Source of the DNA: an uncultured Chitinophaga sp.
GTDB taxonomy: Bacteria; Bacteroidota; Bacteroidia; Chitinophagales; Chitinophagaceae
Length of the DNA: 64,000 nt
Assembly: GCF_946479755.1 (NCBI RefSeq)
Contig: NZ_CAMLHC010000002.1
Span: 248,001-312,000 of the forward strand
Direction: 5' to 3'
The position numbers were made by a program, and so were the translations under genes. Each line of letters starts with the position of its first letter. The first letter of the stretch is position 1. The notes under the pieces were generated by a model. That model did not search any database. It saw only the letters and a program-made list of their open reading frames with translations, and had not been told where the DNA came from. Shown here one piece after another: positions 17,110 to 25,496 of this stretch.

Positions 17110-18045
17110 ATGAACGCAGTGGTGCTGGACCATATTACCAAAACGTACGATGCCGGCAAAGTGCTGGCGGTAGACGACGTGTCGCTGGAAGTGGCTGCCG
17201 GAGAGCTGTTCGGGCTCATCGGTCCGGATGGTGCGGGTAAAACCTCCCTCTTCCGTATCCTCACCACGCTGCTACTGCCGGATAAAGGCACAGCGTCTGT
17301 CAACGGAAAAGACTGTGTAAAAGACTACAAAACCATCCGCCGCAGCGTTGGCTATATGCCCGGCAGGTTTTCCCTGTACCAGGACCTCACCGTGGCAGAG
17401 AATCTCCATTTCTTCGCCACGCTCTTTGGTACTACCATCGAAGCGAATTATGATCTTATCCGCGATATCTACGAACAGATCAAACCTTTCAGCGACCGCC
17501 GCGCCGGTAAATTGTCCGGTGGCATGAAACAGAAGCTGGCACTGTGCTGCGCACTGGTACATAAACCGGAAGTACTGTTCCTCGATGAGCCTACCACCGG
17601 CGTAGACGCAGTGTCACGCAAAGAATTCTGGGAGATGCTGCGCACCCTCAAACAACAGGGCATCACCATCGTGGTCTCCACGCCCTATATGGATGAAGCT
17701 GTGCTCTGCGAGCGCATTGCGCTCATACAGGATGGCAGGATCATGTCTGTTGATACGCCGGCCAATGTAATCGCTACCTTCCCGGTAAAACTCTATGCCG
17801 TGAAGACTGCCAATATCTACCGGCTGCTAACCACCCTGCGGGAAGATGCTGCGGTCGGCAGCTGCTACGCATTCGGGGAATATGTTCACGTAATTTTTCG
17901 GGATGACGCGGCCCATGACTTGCAGGCCTGGCAGCAATCCCTTGCTGCAAAAGGACATGAGCAGGTGGAGGTAAAAGTCATCTCTCCTACGATAGAAGAT
18001 AGTTTTATCCGTCTCATGAATGAAAAACAAAATGCGCGACCATGA
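17110..18045 (+). CDS. ABC transporter ATPase 1 (YbhF N-half-like)
   Basis: 311 residues. Walker A is GPDGAGKTS (38-46), the signature is LSGGMKQK, Walker B runs LFLDEPTTGVD, and the H-loop His is replaced by Pro (VSTPYMDEA). A C-terminal extension of about 75 residues follows the core ATPase domain. In E. coli YbhF two such domains are fused in one chain; here they are separate genes overlapping by the four bases ATGA. The switch-His change matches the N-half of YbhF-like proteins as I remember them and suggests one weak and one active ATP site in the heterodimer. Confidence 0.88.
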   Translation: MNAVVLDHITKTYDAGKVLAVDDVSLEVAAGELFGLIGPDGAGKTSLFRILTTLLLPDKGTASVNGKDCVKDYKTIRRSVGYMPGRFSLYQDLTVAENLHFFATLFGTTIEANYDLIRDIYEQIKPFSDRRAGKLSGGMKQKLALCCALVHKPEVLFLDEPTTGVDAVSRKEFWEMLRTLKQQGITIVVSTPYMDEAVLCERIALIQDGRIMSVDTPANVIATFPVKLYAVKTANIYRLLTTLREDAAVGSCYAFGEYVHVIFRDDAAHDLQAWQQSLAAKGHEQVEVKVISPTIEDSFIRLMNEKQNARP

Positions 18046-18785
18046 GTGATAAGGTGATCATATGCGAAGAACTGACGAAACAATTCGGCGACTTTGTGGC
18101 CGTCAATCATATATCCTTCGACGTTAGTAAAGGAGAGATCTTTGGCTTCCTCGGCGCTAACGGCGCCGGTAAAACCACGGCTATGCGTATTCTGTGCGGA
18201 CTGTCCTATCCAAGCTCGGGAAGAGCCACCGTAGCCGGTTTTGATGTCTATAAACAACAGGAATCCATTAAAAAGAACATTGGATATATGAGCCAGAAGT
18301 TCTCCCTGTATGAGAATCTTACGGTGCTGGAGAATATCGAGTTTTTCGGCGGCGTGTATGGATTATCCTCAGCAGAGATCCGCCGTCGCAGCGACCGGCT
18401 GGTGAATAAACTGGGACTCACCCAGGAAGCGAAGAAGCTCGTAGGCGCACTGCCGTTAGGCTGGAAGCAGAAGCTGGCCTTTTCCGTCGCTATCTTCCAC
18501 GACCCGCAGATCGTATTCCTGGATGAACCTACCGGTGGCGTGGACCCCATCACGCGACGGCAGTTCTGGGATATGATCTACGAAGCCGCTGCGGCAGGCA
18601 TCACCGTATTTGTCACCACCCACTACATGGACGAAGCGGAATACTGCAACCGTATCACCGTAATGGTGGATGGCAAAGTAGAAGCACTGGACACACCCGG
18701 TAATCTGAAGACAAAATTCGGGGTAAGTTCTATGGACGAAGTATTTTATCAACTGGCCCGTGGCGCTAAAAGATCGGCCGACTAA
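18042..18785 (+). CDS. ABC transporter ATPase 2 (YbhF C-half-like)
   Basis: 247 residues. Walker A is GANGAGKTT (38-46) and Walker B is IVFLDEPTGGVD with an intact H-loop (VTTHYMDEAEYCN). The LSGGQ signature is replaced by LPLGWKQK, which is normal for this branch. With ATPase 1 it would form a heterodimer in which each partner supplies one altered motif. Start and stop overlap or abut neighbouring genes (four-base ATGA overlap upstream, nine bases to the permease downstream). Confidence 0.88.
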   Translation: MSDKVIICEELTKQFGDFVAVNHISFDVSKGEIFGFLGANGAGKTTAMRILCGLSYPSSGRATVAGFDVYKQQESIKKNIGYMSQKFSLYENLTVLENIEFFGGVYGLSSAEIRRRSDRLVNKLGLTQEAKKLVGALPLGWKQKLAFSVAIFHDPQIVFLDEPTGGVDPITRRQFWDMIYEAAAAGITVFVTTHYMDEAEYCNRITVMVDGKVEALDTPGNLKTKFGVSSMDEVFYQLARGAKRSAD

Positions 18786-18794
18786 AAAGATGAT

Positions 18795-19901
18795 ATGAAA
18801 CAGTTGTTGGTATTCATCCGGAAAGAATTTTTCCACGTGTTCAGGGACAAACGCACCCTGCTGATCATGTTCGGTCTGCCGGTGGTACAGATCGTGCTTT
18901 TCGGCTTTGCGCTCACCAGCGAGGTGAGAAATATAACCCTGACCGTTATAGATCAGGCGCGTGATGTTAACTCCGCCCAGGTCATCAACAAAATAAAATC
19001 ATCTTCCTATTTTATTGTCGACGAATCGGCAGTCAACTATGATGAGGTGACCACCGCGTTTAAAAAGGGGACGGCCAAGTGCGCCCTGGTATTTCCGGCA
19101 GGATTCGGCAATGATCTGCAGCATGCCGGTCAGGCACAGGTGCAGATCCTCACAGATGGCTCCGATCCCAACATGGCCAAAACTGTGGTCAATTACCTGA
19201 CGGCTATCCTGACAGCCTATCAGCAGGAGATCAGTCCCGCTACACAGATGCCTTACCGGATCATTCCCGAGCAGCGTATGTTGTATAACGAAGAGGGCAA
19301 CGGCTCGCTGAATTTTATTCCCGGCGTGATGGCGCTGGTGCTGATGCTGGTATGTACGGCGCTCACTTCCGTAGCGGTTGTTCGCGAAAAAGAACTGGGC
19401 ACCATGGAGATCCTGCTGGTATCTCCCTTCAAGCCGCTGCTGGTATTGCTGGCCAAAGCGGTGCCTTACCTGGTGCTGTCGCTGGCCAATTTTACGCTGA
19501 TACTGTTGCTGGCCGTTTTTGTGTTGCATGTGGATGTGAAAGGCAGTATCCTGTTACTCTTCCTGGTCAGTACCTTGTTTATCATCGCCTGTTTGTCCAT
19601 CGGGTTGATGATCTCCAATACTACCAACTCGCAGCAAACGGCCCTGCTGCTGTCGATGATGGGCATGATGATACCCACGCTGATCTTCACAGGCTTTATG
19701 TTCCCGCTGGAGAATATGCCCTGGATATTTCAGTGGATCTCCTACGTAGTGCCGTCACGGTGGTACTTCCTGATGATTAAGGCCGTTATGCTGAAAGGAC
19801 TGGGATTCTCTTATATCTGGAGGGAGACATTGGTATTGCTGGGCATGACCGTGGCCGCGTTGTCTGTTGCATTGAAGAACTTTAAAATCCGCCTGTCATG
19901 A
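18795..19901 (+). CDS. ABC-2 type efflux permease 1 (YbhS-like)
   Basis: 368 residues with one N-terminal transmembrane helix (residues about 20-40, MFGLPVVQIVLFGFAL), a large extracytoplasmic domain (45-170) and five C-terminal helices. The intracellular turn REKELGTMEILLVSPFKP is the conserved ABC-2 signature. The N-terminal IRKEFFHVFRDKRTLL is typical of the family. It pairs with the next permease, and the genes overlap by ATGA. Confidence 0.87.
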   Translation: MKQLLVFIRKEFFHVFRDKRTLLIMFGLPVVQIVLFGFALTSEVRNITLTVIDQARDVNSAQVINKIKSSSYFIVDESAVNYDEVTTAFKKGTAKCALVFPAGFGNDLQHAGQAQVQILTDGSDPNMAKTVVNYLTAILTAYQQEISPATQMPYRIIPEQRMLYNEEGNGSLNFIPGVMALVLMLVCTALTSVAVVREKELGTMEILLVSPFKPLLVLLAKAVPYLVLSLANFTLILLLAVFVLHVDVKGSILLLFLVSTLFIIACLSIGLMISNTTNSQQTALLLSMMGMMIPTLIFTGFMFPLENMPWIFQWISYVVPSRWYFLMIKAVMLKGLGFSYIWRETLVLLGMTVAALSVALKNFKIRLS

Positions 19902-21016
19902 AAGTGCTGCGTTTCATTCTGAAGAAAGAGTTCCGGCAGATTTTCCGCGACAAGACGATCCTGGCCATGATGCTGCTGATGCCTACCATTCAGCTCATCA
20001 TCCTGCCGCTGGCCATGAATTTCGATGTGAAGAATGTGAACGTGGCGGTGGTGGACAACGATCACAGTACCTTGTCGCAGCAGCTGATCAATAAGGTCGG
20101 CGCTTCCGGTTATTTCCGGATTATCGCAGCAGCGCCTTCTTTCCGCGAGGCACTGGGATATATCGAAAGAGAGCAGGCCGACGTGGTGTTGGAGATCCCG
20201 CCGGGGTTTGAGCGTAACCTGGTGCGGGAGGGAGAGCAGCATGTGGGCGTGTCCATCGATGCGATCAACGGCACGAAGGCCGCGTTGGGCGGCAGCTATC
20301 TGCTGAATGTGATCGCTGATTATAATCAGCATATCCGGCTGAACGAGCGCGGAAAATACGTTCCTGGCAAAGGTGTGAACATCGGTATTACTTACTCCAA
20401 CTGGTATAACCCCTTGGCCGAATACCGCTTCTACGTGGTGCCCGCGGTGATGGTACTGCTGCTGACGCTGATCGCGGGATTTCTTTCCGCCCTGAATATT
20501 GTACGGGAGAAAGAGATGGGCACTATTGAACAGATTAACGTGACGCCCATCAAAAAATGGCAGTTCATCCTGGGGAAACTGATCCCTTTCTGGGTAATGG
20601 GACTGGTGGTGTTTACGCTGGCGCTGACGGTAGAACGGGTGGTGTACGGCATATGGCCGGTGGGTAGTTTCGCGCTGTTGTACCTGTTTGCCGCAGTGTA
20701 CCTGGTGGCATTGCTGGGCTTCGGTCTGCTGGTATCTACCTATACTGACAACCAGCTGCAGGCCATGTTTGTTGCTTTCTTTTTTGTGATGATATTTATG
20801 CTGATGAGCGGGCTGTTTACCGCGGTAGACAGCATGCCGGGCTGGGCGCAGCGAATCGCGGCACTGACGCCGGTGACGCATTTTGTGAAAGTAGTGCGCA
20901 TGATCGTGCTCAAAGGCAGCGGTTTTGCTGATGTGCAAAAAGAGTTCCTCTACCTCGTGGTATTCGCTATTGTGCTCAACAGCTGGGCCATCTGGAATTA
21001 CAGGAAGACCAGTTAA
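19898..21016 (+). CDS. ABC-2 type efflux permease 2 (YbhR-like)
   Basis: 372 residues with the same topology as permease 1: a first helix near residues 20-42, an extracytoplasmic domain, then five helices. The ABC-2 turn is REKEMGTIEQINVTPIKK. It ends the efflux operon and overlaps by four bases the 3' end of the convergent Ada-domain gene. Known relatives export cationic drugs and some antibiotics; the substrate here is unknown. Confidence 0.87.
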   Translation: MKVLRFILKKEFRQIFRDKTILAMMLLMPTIQLIILPLAMNFDVKNVNVAVVDNDHSTLSQQLINKVGASGYFRIIAAAPSFREALGYIEREQADVVLEIPPGFERNLVREGEQHVGVSIDAINGTKAALGGSYLLNVIADYNQHIRLNERGKYVPGKGVNIGITYSNWYNPLAEYRFYVVPAVMVLLLTLIAGFLSALNIVREKEMGTIEQINVTPIKKWQFILGKLIPFWVMGLVVFTLALTVERVVYGIWPVGSFALLYLFAAVYLVALLGFGLLVSTYTDNQLQAMFVAFFFVMIFMLMSGLFTAVDSMPGWAQRIAALTPVTHFVKVVRMIVLKGSGFADVQKEFLYLVVFAIVLNSWAIWNYRKTS

Positions 21017-21276
21017 CCCTGCTGCGTTTTCCACCGGCGGTAGGCTTCCGGCATACAGTGCCCGCAGGGCCTGTATCCGTGAGCGAGAGCTTCTGTTTCA
21101 CCTGAGAAAAATACCCGGTTGACCGTCAGCATTCTTTTGCCGGAGCGGCAGGAGAGCAGTCCGTATATTTTCAGCCGGCGGTTGCCGCCCAGCGTCAGCC
21201 GCCCTTCCTGCCTGAGCCGGCATATCTGCCGGTTGCGCGCGATAGCGCTTGTTCCCATTGCTGCATGATCATACAT
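21013..21276 (-). CDS. Stand-alone Ada-type metal-binding domain protein
   Basis: 87 residues covering only the N-terminal zinc domain of the Ada methyl-phosphotriester repair protein. The family core is present: KIYGLLSCRSGKR, NRVFFSGETEALAHGYRP and CGHC. Cysteines lie at C43, C71 and C74; where E. coli Ada has a fourth ligand four residues after the first (C42), this protein has Lys 47, so zinc must be held by three Cys plus another residue (C19 is possible) or the repair site differs. The gene starts six bases after the stop of the oxygenase gene, so the two are almost surely co-transcribed. A role in alkylation damage sensing or repair is inferred from family and partner. Confidence 0.75.
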   Translation of the reverse strand: MYDHAAMGTSAIARNRQICRLRQEGRLTLGGNRRLKIYGLLSCRSGKRMLTVNRVFFSGETEALAHGYRPCGHCMPEAYRRWKTQQG

Positions 21277-21282
21277 AATGGC

Positions 21283-21996
21283 TCAACTTAAAGCGTCATG
21301 GAAAATGATGCCCAGCGTATGCCTGTTGCCGTTATGGACCGGGCTGACGCCGTGTTTCATATTCACCCGGTAATAGCCTTTGGTGCCTTTCACCGGTCTG
21401 AAGTTGGTGGTGAAGATGAGCATACTGCCCCGCCGGGGGTGCAGTACATTGGCTTTGGACTGTGCCCGCGGTATTTGTTCTGTAAGTACAAATTCGCCGC
21501 CGGTATAGTCTTCTCCAGGTTCATTCAGAAACAGCACGATCTGCATGGGAAAATAAATATCGCCGTAGAGGTCCTGGTGCAGCGTATTGAAGCCGCCGGC
21601 GCCGTATTTCAGGATAAGCACTGTGGGCTTGTCCTGTCCGGCGGCTTTGCATTGCAGCTGCAGCTCCTCATGCGTAGCGGGGAAGGTAGTGTTGATTTGC
21701 AATACCTCCATCCATTTGTTGGCCACCGGTGCAATGTAGCTGTATACCGTCTGCCGCAGGGCGGTGATCAGTGAAGACAGTGGATATTTAAAGTATTTGT
21801 ACTCCCCGCTGCCAAAACGATAACGCTCCATCGAAATAGTTTTACGGTAGAGATCGGGAGATGCATAATTGTTGATCAGCTGTTTGCATTCTTCCGCCGA
21901 TAATACATTGTCAACCACACAGAATCCTTTTTCGTGCAGTGTTTCGGTGATGCCGGCCCAGTGCTTCGCTTCCAGCCGGTCGATGATGTTCTTCAT
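21283..21996 (-). CDS. 2OG-Fe(II) oxygenase of the damaged-nucleic-acid (Oxygenase-NA) family
   Basis: 237 residues. The iron-binding facial triad is H140-Q-D142 and H215 (MKHGVS), and R225 (GNRHTLGIIFHDA) would bind 2-oxoglutarate. The conserved blocks YRFGSGEYKYFKYPL and YTGGEFVLTEQ match the family annotated as oxidative demethylation of damaged DNA, which differs from AlkB by its size and these blocks. Protein or small-molecule hydroxylation is not excluded. The gene leads a two-gene operon with the Ada-type domain. It is divergent from the cytochrome operon with 187 bases between starts. Confidence 0.82.
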   Translation of the reverse strand: MKNIIDRLEAKHWAGITETLHEKGFCVVDNVLSAEECKQLINNYASPDLYRKTISMERYRFGSGEYKYFKYPLSSLITALRQTVYSYIAPVANKWMEVLQINTTFPATHEELQLQCKAAGQDKPTVLILKYGAGGFNTLHQDLYGDIYFPMQIVLFLNEPGEDYTGGEFVLTEQIPRAQSKANVLHPRRGSMLIFTTNFRPVKGTKGYYRVNMKHGVSPVHNGNRHTLGIIFHDALS

Positions 21997-22142
21997 ATAT
22001 CCTGATTATATCCCTGTAAAAGTAGGACGACTACCATCCGTGTAAAACCCGTTTCTTGCGGTTTTGAAATTCGTTATCGGTTTTATAACTTTCGGTTATG
22101 GATGATAATCAATTGTGATGATAACAACTAAGAGGCTGCTAT

Positions 22143-22150
22143 TATCTTTG
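22143..22150 (+). promoter_or_regulatory. -7 promoter element for the cytochrome operon
   Basis: TATCTTTG is an exact TAnnTTTG match 33 bases before the cytochrome start. A TTG at 22113-22115 is 27 bases upstream, longer than the usual spacer, so the -33 part is uncertain. Confidence 0.4.
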
Positions 22151-22183
22151 AGCTATTGAATTGTGTACGGAAACTATAGTACA

Positions 22184-23179
22184 ATGAAAACAGACTGGAT
22201 TCCCGTTTTGCTCTTTGCCACTACCGGCCTCGTAGTAGCAAAGGAATGCATCAGCGCCCGCCGTCAGAAAAAAAAGGACGATGAGGCTTTCGCCGCCTGG
22301 CTTACGACCCACCAGCCGGAAAATGTTTGGAGTGGCTTGAGCAGCAGCCAGATACCCAACTCCACGGATCGTGGCCGCCTGATACAATATGGCCACGACC
22401 TGATCGCCAACACAGCGCAGTACCTGGGACCGCAGGGCTCTGTTGCGCAGATCTCCAATGGCATGAACTGCCAGAACTGCCATCTGCAGGCAGGGACAGT
22501 GCCTTATGGCAACAACTTCGGTAAGGTGTACGCCACGTACCCGTTGTTCCGTGCCCGTAACAACGGTGTACAGACCATCTACGACCGTGTGAAGGACTGT
22601 TTCGAAAGAAGCCTCAACGGCCACGCGCCGGACACCGGCAGCCGCGAAATGCAGGCGATCCACGCCTATATCCGGTGGCTGGGCGAAGATGTGCCCAAGG
22701 GCACCAAACCGAAAGGCACCAGTATCATGAAGCTGCCGTACCTTGGCCGGAGCGCCAACCCCTCCGCCGGTATGCTGGTGTACAAAGAGAAGTGCAGCAG
22801 CTGCCACGGTAAAGAAGGAGAGGGGCAACTCAGCCCGGCAGGGCCAGGGTACAGCTATCCGCCCTTATGGGGGCCGCACAGTTATAACGACGGCGCCGGA
22901 CTTTACCGCTTAAGTAATTTTGCCGGCTTCGTATATAACAACATGCCGCTTGGAACAAATTTCCATCAGCCGCAACTGTCGGAGGAAGAAGCGTGGGATG
23001 TGGCGGCGTTTGTCAACAGCCGGCCGCGGCCGCATTTCAACCAGGACAGCGACTGGAAGCTGACGGCCAAAAAACCGGTAGACTTTCCTTTTAAACCATA
23101 TGCAGACACTTTTTCGGAGCAGCAGCATAAATTTGGTCCTTACCAACCCATAAAGGAAGCACAACAAATCACAAAATAA
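22184..23179 (+). CDS. Dihaem c-type cytochrome, thiosulfate dehydrogenase (TsdA)-like
   Basis: 331 residues from the ATG at 22184; a single hydrophobic segment (residues 5-20) acts as signal or membrane anchor. Two haem-binding motifs are seen, CQNCH (96-100) and CSSCHGKEGEG (204-214). The overall layout resembles TsdA: an N-terminal domain with MNCQNCHLQAGT, a DRVKDCFERSLNG segment whose Cys 139 could be the unusual Cys axial ligand, and a C-terminal mono-haem domain with NNMPLG for a Met ligand. TsdA joins two thiosulfates into tetrathionate or runs the reverse reaction. Two further periplasmic proteins follow in the same operon, the first a DsrE sulfur-trafficking type, which supports a sulfur role. 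Direct activity is unproven. Confidence 0.8.
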   Translation: MKTDWIPVLLFATTGLVVAKECISARRQKKKDDEAFAAWLTTHQPENVWSGLSSSQIPNSTDRGRLIQYGHDLIANTAQYLGPQGSVAQISNGMNCQNCHLQAGTVPYGNNFGKVYATYPLFRARNNGVQTIYDRVKDCFERSLNGHAPDTGSREMQAIHAYIRWLGEDVPKGTKPKGTSIMKLPYLGRSANPSAGMLVYKEKCSSCHGKEGEGQLSPAGPGYSYPPLWGPHSYNDGAGLYRLSNFAGFVYNNMPLGTNFHQPQLSEEEAWDVAAFVNSRPRPHFNQDSDWKLTAKKPVDFPFKPYADTFSEQQHKFGPYQPIKEAQQITK

Positions 23180-23189
23180 AAACCCAGAT

Positions 23190-23651
23190 ATGAAGAAATT
23201 CCTTGTAGTTCCACTGATGTTGATGATGTATACCGGTTACGCACAAACGACTGATGCGCAGTTAGCCAAAAACAAAGCGTATACCGGCGCCGTAGCTAAA
23301 CAGAAGCAATATCATGCCATCTATCAGCTTGATAAGAACGATCCAAAAGTTATTCAGAAAGCTATCCGCAATATCAATAACGCATTGAATGACCCCCGCC
23401 TCAAAGGGAAGCTACAGATAGAACTGGTGGCCTTTTCGGCCGGTACAGACGCTTACCTTAAAGGCAGTGAGTACGAAGAGGCGCTGAAAGCGCTGGTAGG
23501 CCGCGGCGTGATTGTGGCGCAATGCCAGAACACCCTGGAAGAGCGGAAGATACCGAAAGAACAGCTCTACGACTTCATCGCGCTGGTGCCCAGCGGCAAT
23601 GGAGAATTGATCATCCGTCAGGCCGAAGGCTGGTCTGTCGTTAAACCGTAA
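23190..23651 (+). CDS. Exported DsrE/DsrF-like protein
   Basis: 153 residues with a signal peptide (MKKFLVVPLMLMMYTGYAQ). The mature protein has the DsrE pattern: YHAIYQLDKNDPKVIQKAIRN, a KLQIELVAFSAGTDAYL strand-loop, GRGVIVAQCQNTL and a C-terminal strand ending in EGWSVVKP. A single Cys lies in the AQCQNTL segment, where sulfur-carrying family members have their active Cys. The gene starts ten bases after the cytochrome stop and ends five bases before the binding-protein gene. It may carry or bind a sulfur species in the periplasm; this is inferred from family and context. Confidence 0.78.
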   Translation: MKKFLVVPLMLMMYTGYAQTTDAQLAKNKAYTGAVAKQKQYHAIYQLDKNDPKVIQKAIRNINNALNDPRLKGKLQIELVAFSAGTDAYLKGSEYEEALKALVGRGVIVAQCQNTLEERKIPKEQLYDFIALVPSGNGELIIRQAEGWSVVKP

Positions 23652-23656
23652 CCGCT

Positions 23657-24565
23657 ATGAAACGATTATTTTTTCCCGTGCTGCTGCTGGCAGGACTGAC
23701 CCATAGCGCCTATGCGCAGGACCACCGCTTCGATCCGCCGTGGAACAAACCGCCGGAAAGCAAGGTGATGTTTACCGTGCCCGGTGTGGATAATGTACCG
23801 GATTTATATGGTGACATCAACGATCCGCAGTTGGTGGTGTTTTTTGCGGGCAACCAGTTTATGTGCATCGATGACCTGCTGGCGGCCTTTAAACAACAAT
23901 ATCCCGCTTACCAGCGTGTGTTTGCAGAAACGCTGCCGCCGGGCATCCTGGCGCAGCAGATAGAAGGCGGTTCCCTCACGCTGGGCAATATGCGCATTAC
24001 GCTGAAGCCGGATGTGTATACCGCCGGTAAAACAAGGATCACTGCGATGGCCGACCGCTTTACCCGCACGGAAGTATATGCTTATAATAAGCTGGCGCTG
24101 ATGGTGCCTAAAGACAATCCCGCGAAGGTGAACAGCCTGGGCGATCTGGCGAAGCCGGGCGTGCGGGTGGCTATGCCCAATCCCGCGTGGGAAGGCATCG
24201 GTAAAAGGATTGAAGAGGCCTATGTGAAGGCTGGCGGAGAACAGCTGAAGCACCAGATCATGGACACGAAGGTAAAAGACAGTACCACGTTCCTCACGCA
24301 GATCCATCACCGGCAGTCTCCCATGCGGATACTATACCGCCAGAGCGACGCCGCGCCGGTATGGTACTCCGAAGCCTGGTATCAGCAAATGATCGGTCAC
24401 CCCGTGTCCCTGGTCACGATCCCGGACAAACACAATATAACGGCTACGTATATGGCGGGACAGCTGAAGAATGCGCCGCACCAGCAGGCGGCGGCAGATT
24501 TTATGAACTTCCTCGTCAGCGATAAGGCAAAGGCTATTTACCGTAAGTACGGCTTTGATATTTAG
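23657..24565 (+). CDS. Periplasmic solute-binding protein (ModA/SBP_bac_11-like) without a transporter
   Basis: 302 residues, signal peptide ending at about residue 20 (THSAYAQ). The fold pattern is that of type II binding proteins for oxyanions: a first strand with FAGNQFMCIDDLLAAFKQQYP, KLALMVPKDNPAKVNSLGDLAKPGVRVAMPNP in the hinge region, and the C-terminal AADFMNFLVSDKAKAIYRKYGF typical of ModA relatives. No ABC permease or ATPase is near, so it is either an orphan receptor or works with the cytochrome and DsrE protein, for example presenting a sulfur oxyanion. A Cys-containing pocket residue (C71) is visible. The ligand is unknown. Confidence 0.72.
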   Translation: MKRLFFPVLLLAGLTHSAYAQDHRFDPPWNKPPESKVMFTVPGVDNVPDLYGDINDPQLVVFFAGNQFMCIDDLLAAFKQQYPAYQRVFAETLPPGILAQQIEGGSLTLGNMRITLKPDVYTAGKTRITAMADRFTRTEVYAYNKLALMVPKDNPAKVNSLGDLAKPGVRVAMPNPAWEGIGKRIEEAYVKAGGEQLKHQIMDTKVKDSTTFLTQIHHRQSPMRILYRQSDAAPVWYSEAWYQQMIGHPVSLVTIPDKHNITATYMAGQLKNAPHQQAAADFMNFLVSDKAKAIYRKYGFDI

Positions 24566-24566
24566 A

Positions 24567-24676
24567 GATTTTTTGATTTACGATTTTTTGATTTCCGGGA
24601 TGGAAAACTCGAAAGGAATCGCTTCGATCTTCGTTCTTATAATTTCCGAAATCAAAAAATCGTAAATCAAAAAATC
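24567..24676. repeat. 29-bp perfect inverted repeat between convergent genes (dispersed element)
   Basis: Bases 24567-24595 pair perfectly with 24648-24676 around a 52-base loop; the arms are AT-rich and built from the word GATTT repeated (two blocks of six T). It separates the solute-binding protein and the convergent methyltransferase gene and could end transcription from both sides. The 20-base core GATTTACGATTTTTTGATTT (24575-24594) occurs again, base for base, at 53387-53406 downstream of ecotin. Confidence 0.7.
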
Positions 24677-24677
24677 C

Positions 24678-25436
24678 TTACATGATCCGGCCCCAGTACA
24701 TCCGCGTAGCATAATGAATGGTGATATGGCCGTCTTCCTGGAACTGATCGAACAACTGTTTTAAATCAGCTGCCATCGCAGGGTAGCGGTCATCATCCCT
24801 GGCAGGCATATACGAAGAGGAGAGCAGACGGCCTTCCAGCCCGCTATAATCGAATACCTGTTTATTGGCGAATTCGGTCAGCGTTACGCCGGCCGGGTGA
24901 AAGAACTGTTCGATCACCGCTATATCTATATTACGGTGATTGAGTTCCTTATATTGGTTGCCATGTTTTTCAATCAGCTGCTCGTAAGCTTTTTCGAATG
25001 GAGAGCCTGTCATCCGTTCATTCCATACGAGGATAACGTATCCTTCCGGTTTTAAGATGCGCGAGAACTCAGCGCGGGCCGTTTCCTGGTTGAACCAGTG
25101 AAATGCCTGACCGGCAATGATCACATCGATACAATGTTTCTCCAGGGTAGTATGTTCTGCAGTACCGTCTACCGCAAAGAATTTCGGATAGCTTTTGAGC
25201 AGCTCCTCACTTTTCTCTCTCATTTCCCGGTTGGGTTCCACCCCCAGTACGGCGTAGCCTTTCTGCAGGAACAATTCAGCTGAGATGCCGGTGCCTGACC
25301 CGATGTCGGCCAGCAACATACCGGGTTGCAATACGGACTGCTGCTCCAGGAAAGCGATCATCGCTGCCGGATAGTGTGGCCTGTATTTGACGTAGTCTTC
25401 CACACGGTTACTAAAGCGACTGGTATTGTTTTGCAT
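24678..25436 (-). CDS. Class I SAM-dependent methyltransferase
   Basis: 252 residues. Motif I is ADIGSGTGISAELF (43-56), followed by LGVEPNREM and a motif IV-like DVIIAGQAFHWFN. AFHWF and the KPEGYVILVWNER strand are typical of the small-molecule methyltransferase group (UbiE/Coq5-like fold). Residues after 150 form a helical cap. No substrate can be read from the sequence. The stop codon abuts the inverted repeat; the start is 60 bases from the stop of the upstream gene, so it may be in the same operon as the imine-reductase-like gene. Confidence 0.82.
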   Translation of the reverse strand: MQNNTSRFSNRVEDYVKYRPHYPAAMIAFLEQQSVLQPGMLLADIGSGTGISAELFLQKGYAVLGVEPNREMREKSEELLKSYPKFFAVDGTAEHTTLEKHCIDVIIAGQAFHWFNQETARAEFSRILKPEGYVILVWNERMTGSPFEKAYEQLIEKHGNQYKELNHRNIDIAVIEQFFHPAGVTLTEFANKQVFDYSGLEGRLLSSSYMPARDDDRYPAMAADLKQLFDQFQEDGHITIHYATRMYWGRIM

Positions 25437-25496
25437 GTTACAATATTAACAATATTTCGCCGCCTGGTGAAACGCGCGGAAGACTCCGTGTGACCG

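Noticed and set aside
19811..21034. A 407-codon open frame antisense to ABC permease 2
   Set aside because: It lies wholly opposite a gene with clear transmembrane pattern and motifs; its His/Gln-rich composition is typical of a shadow frame.
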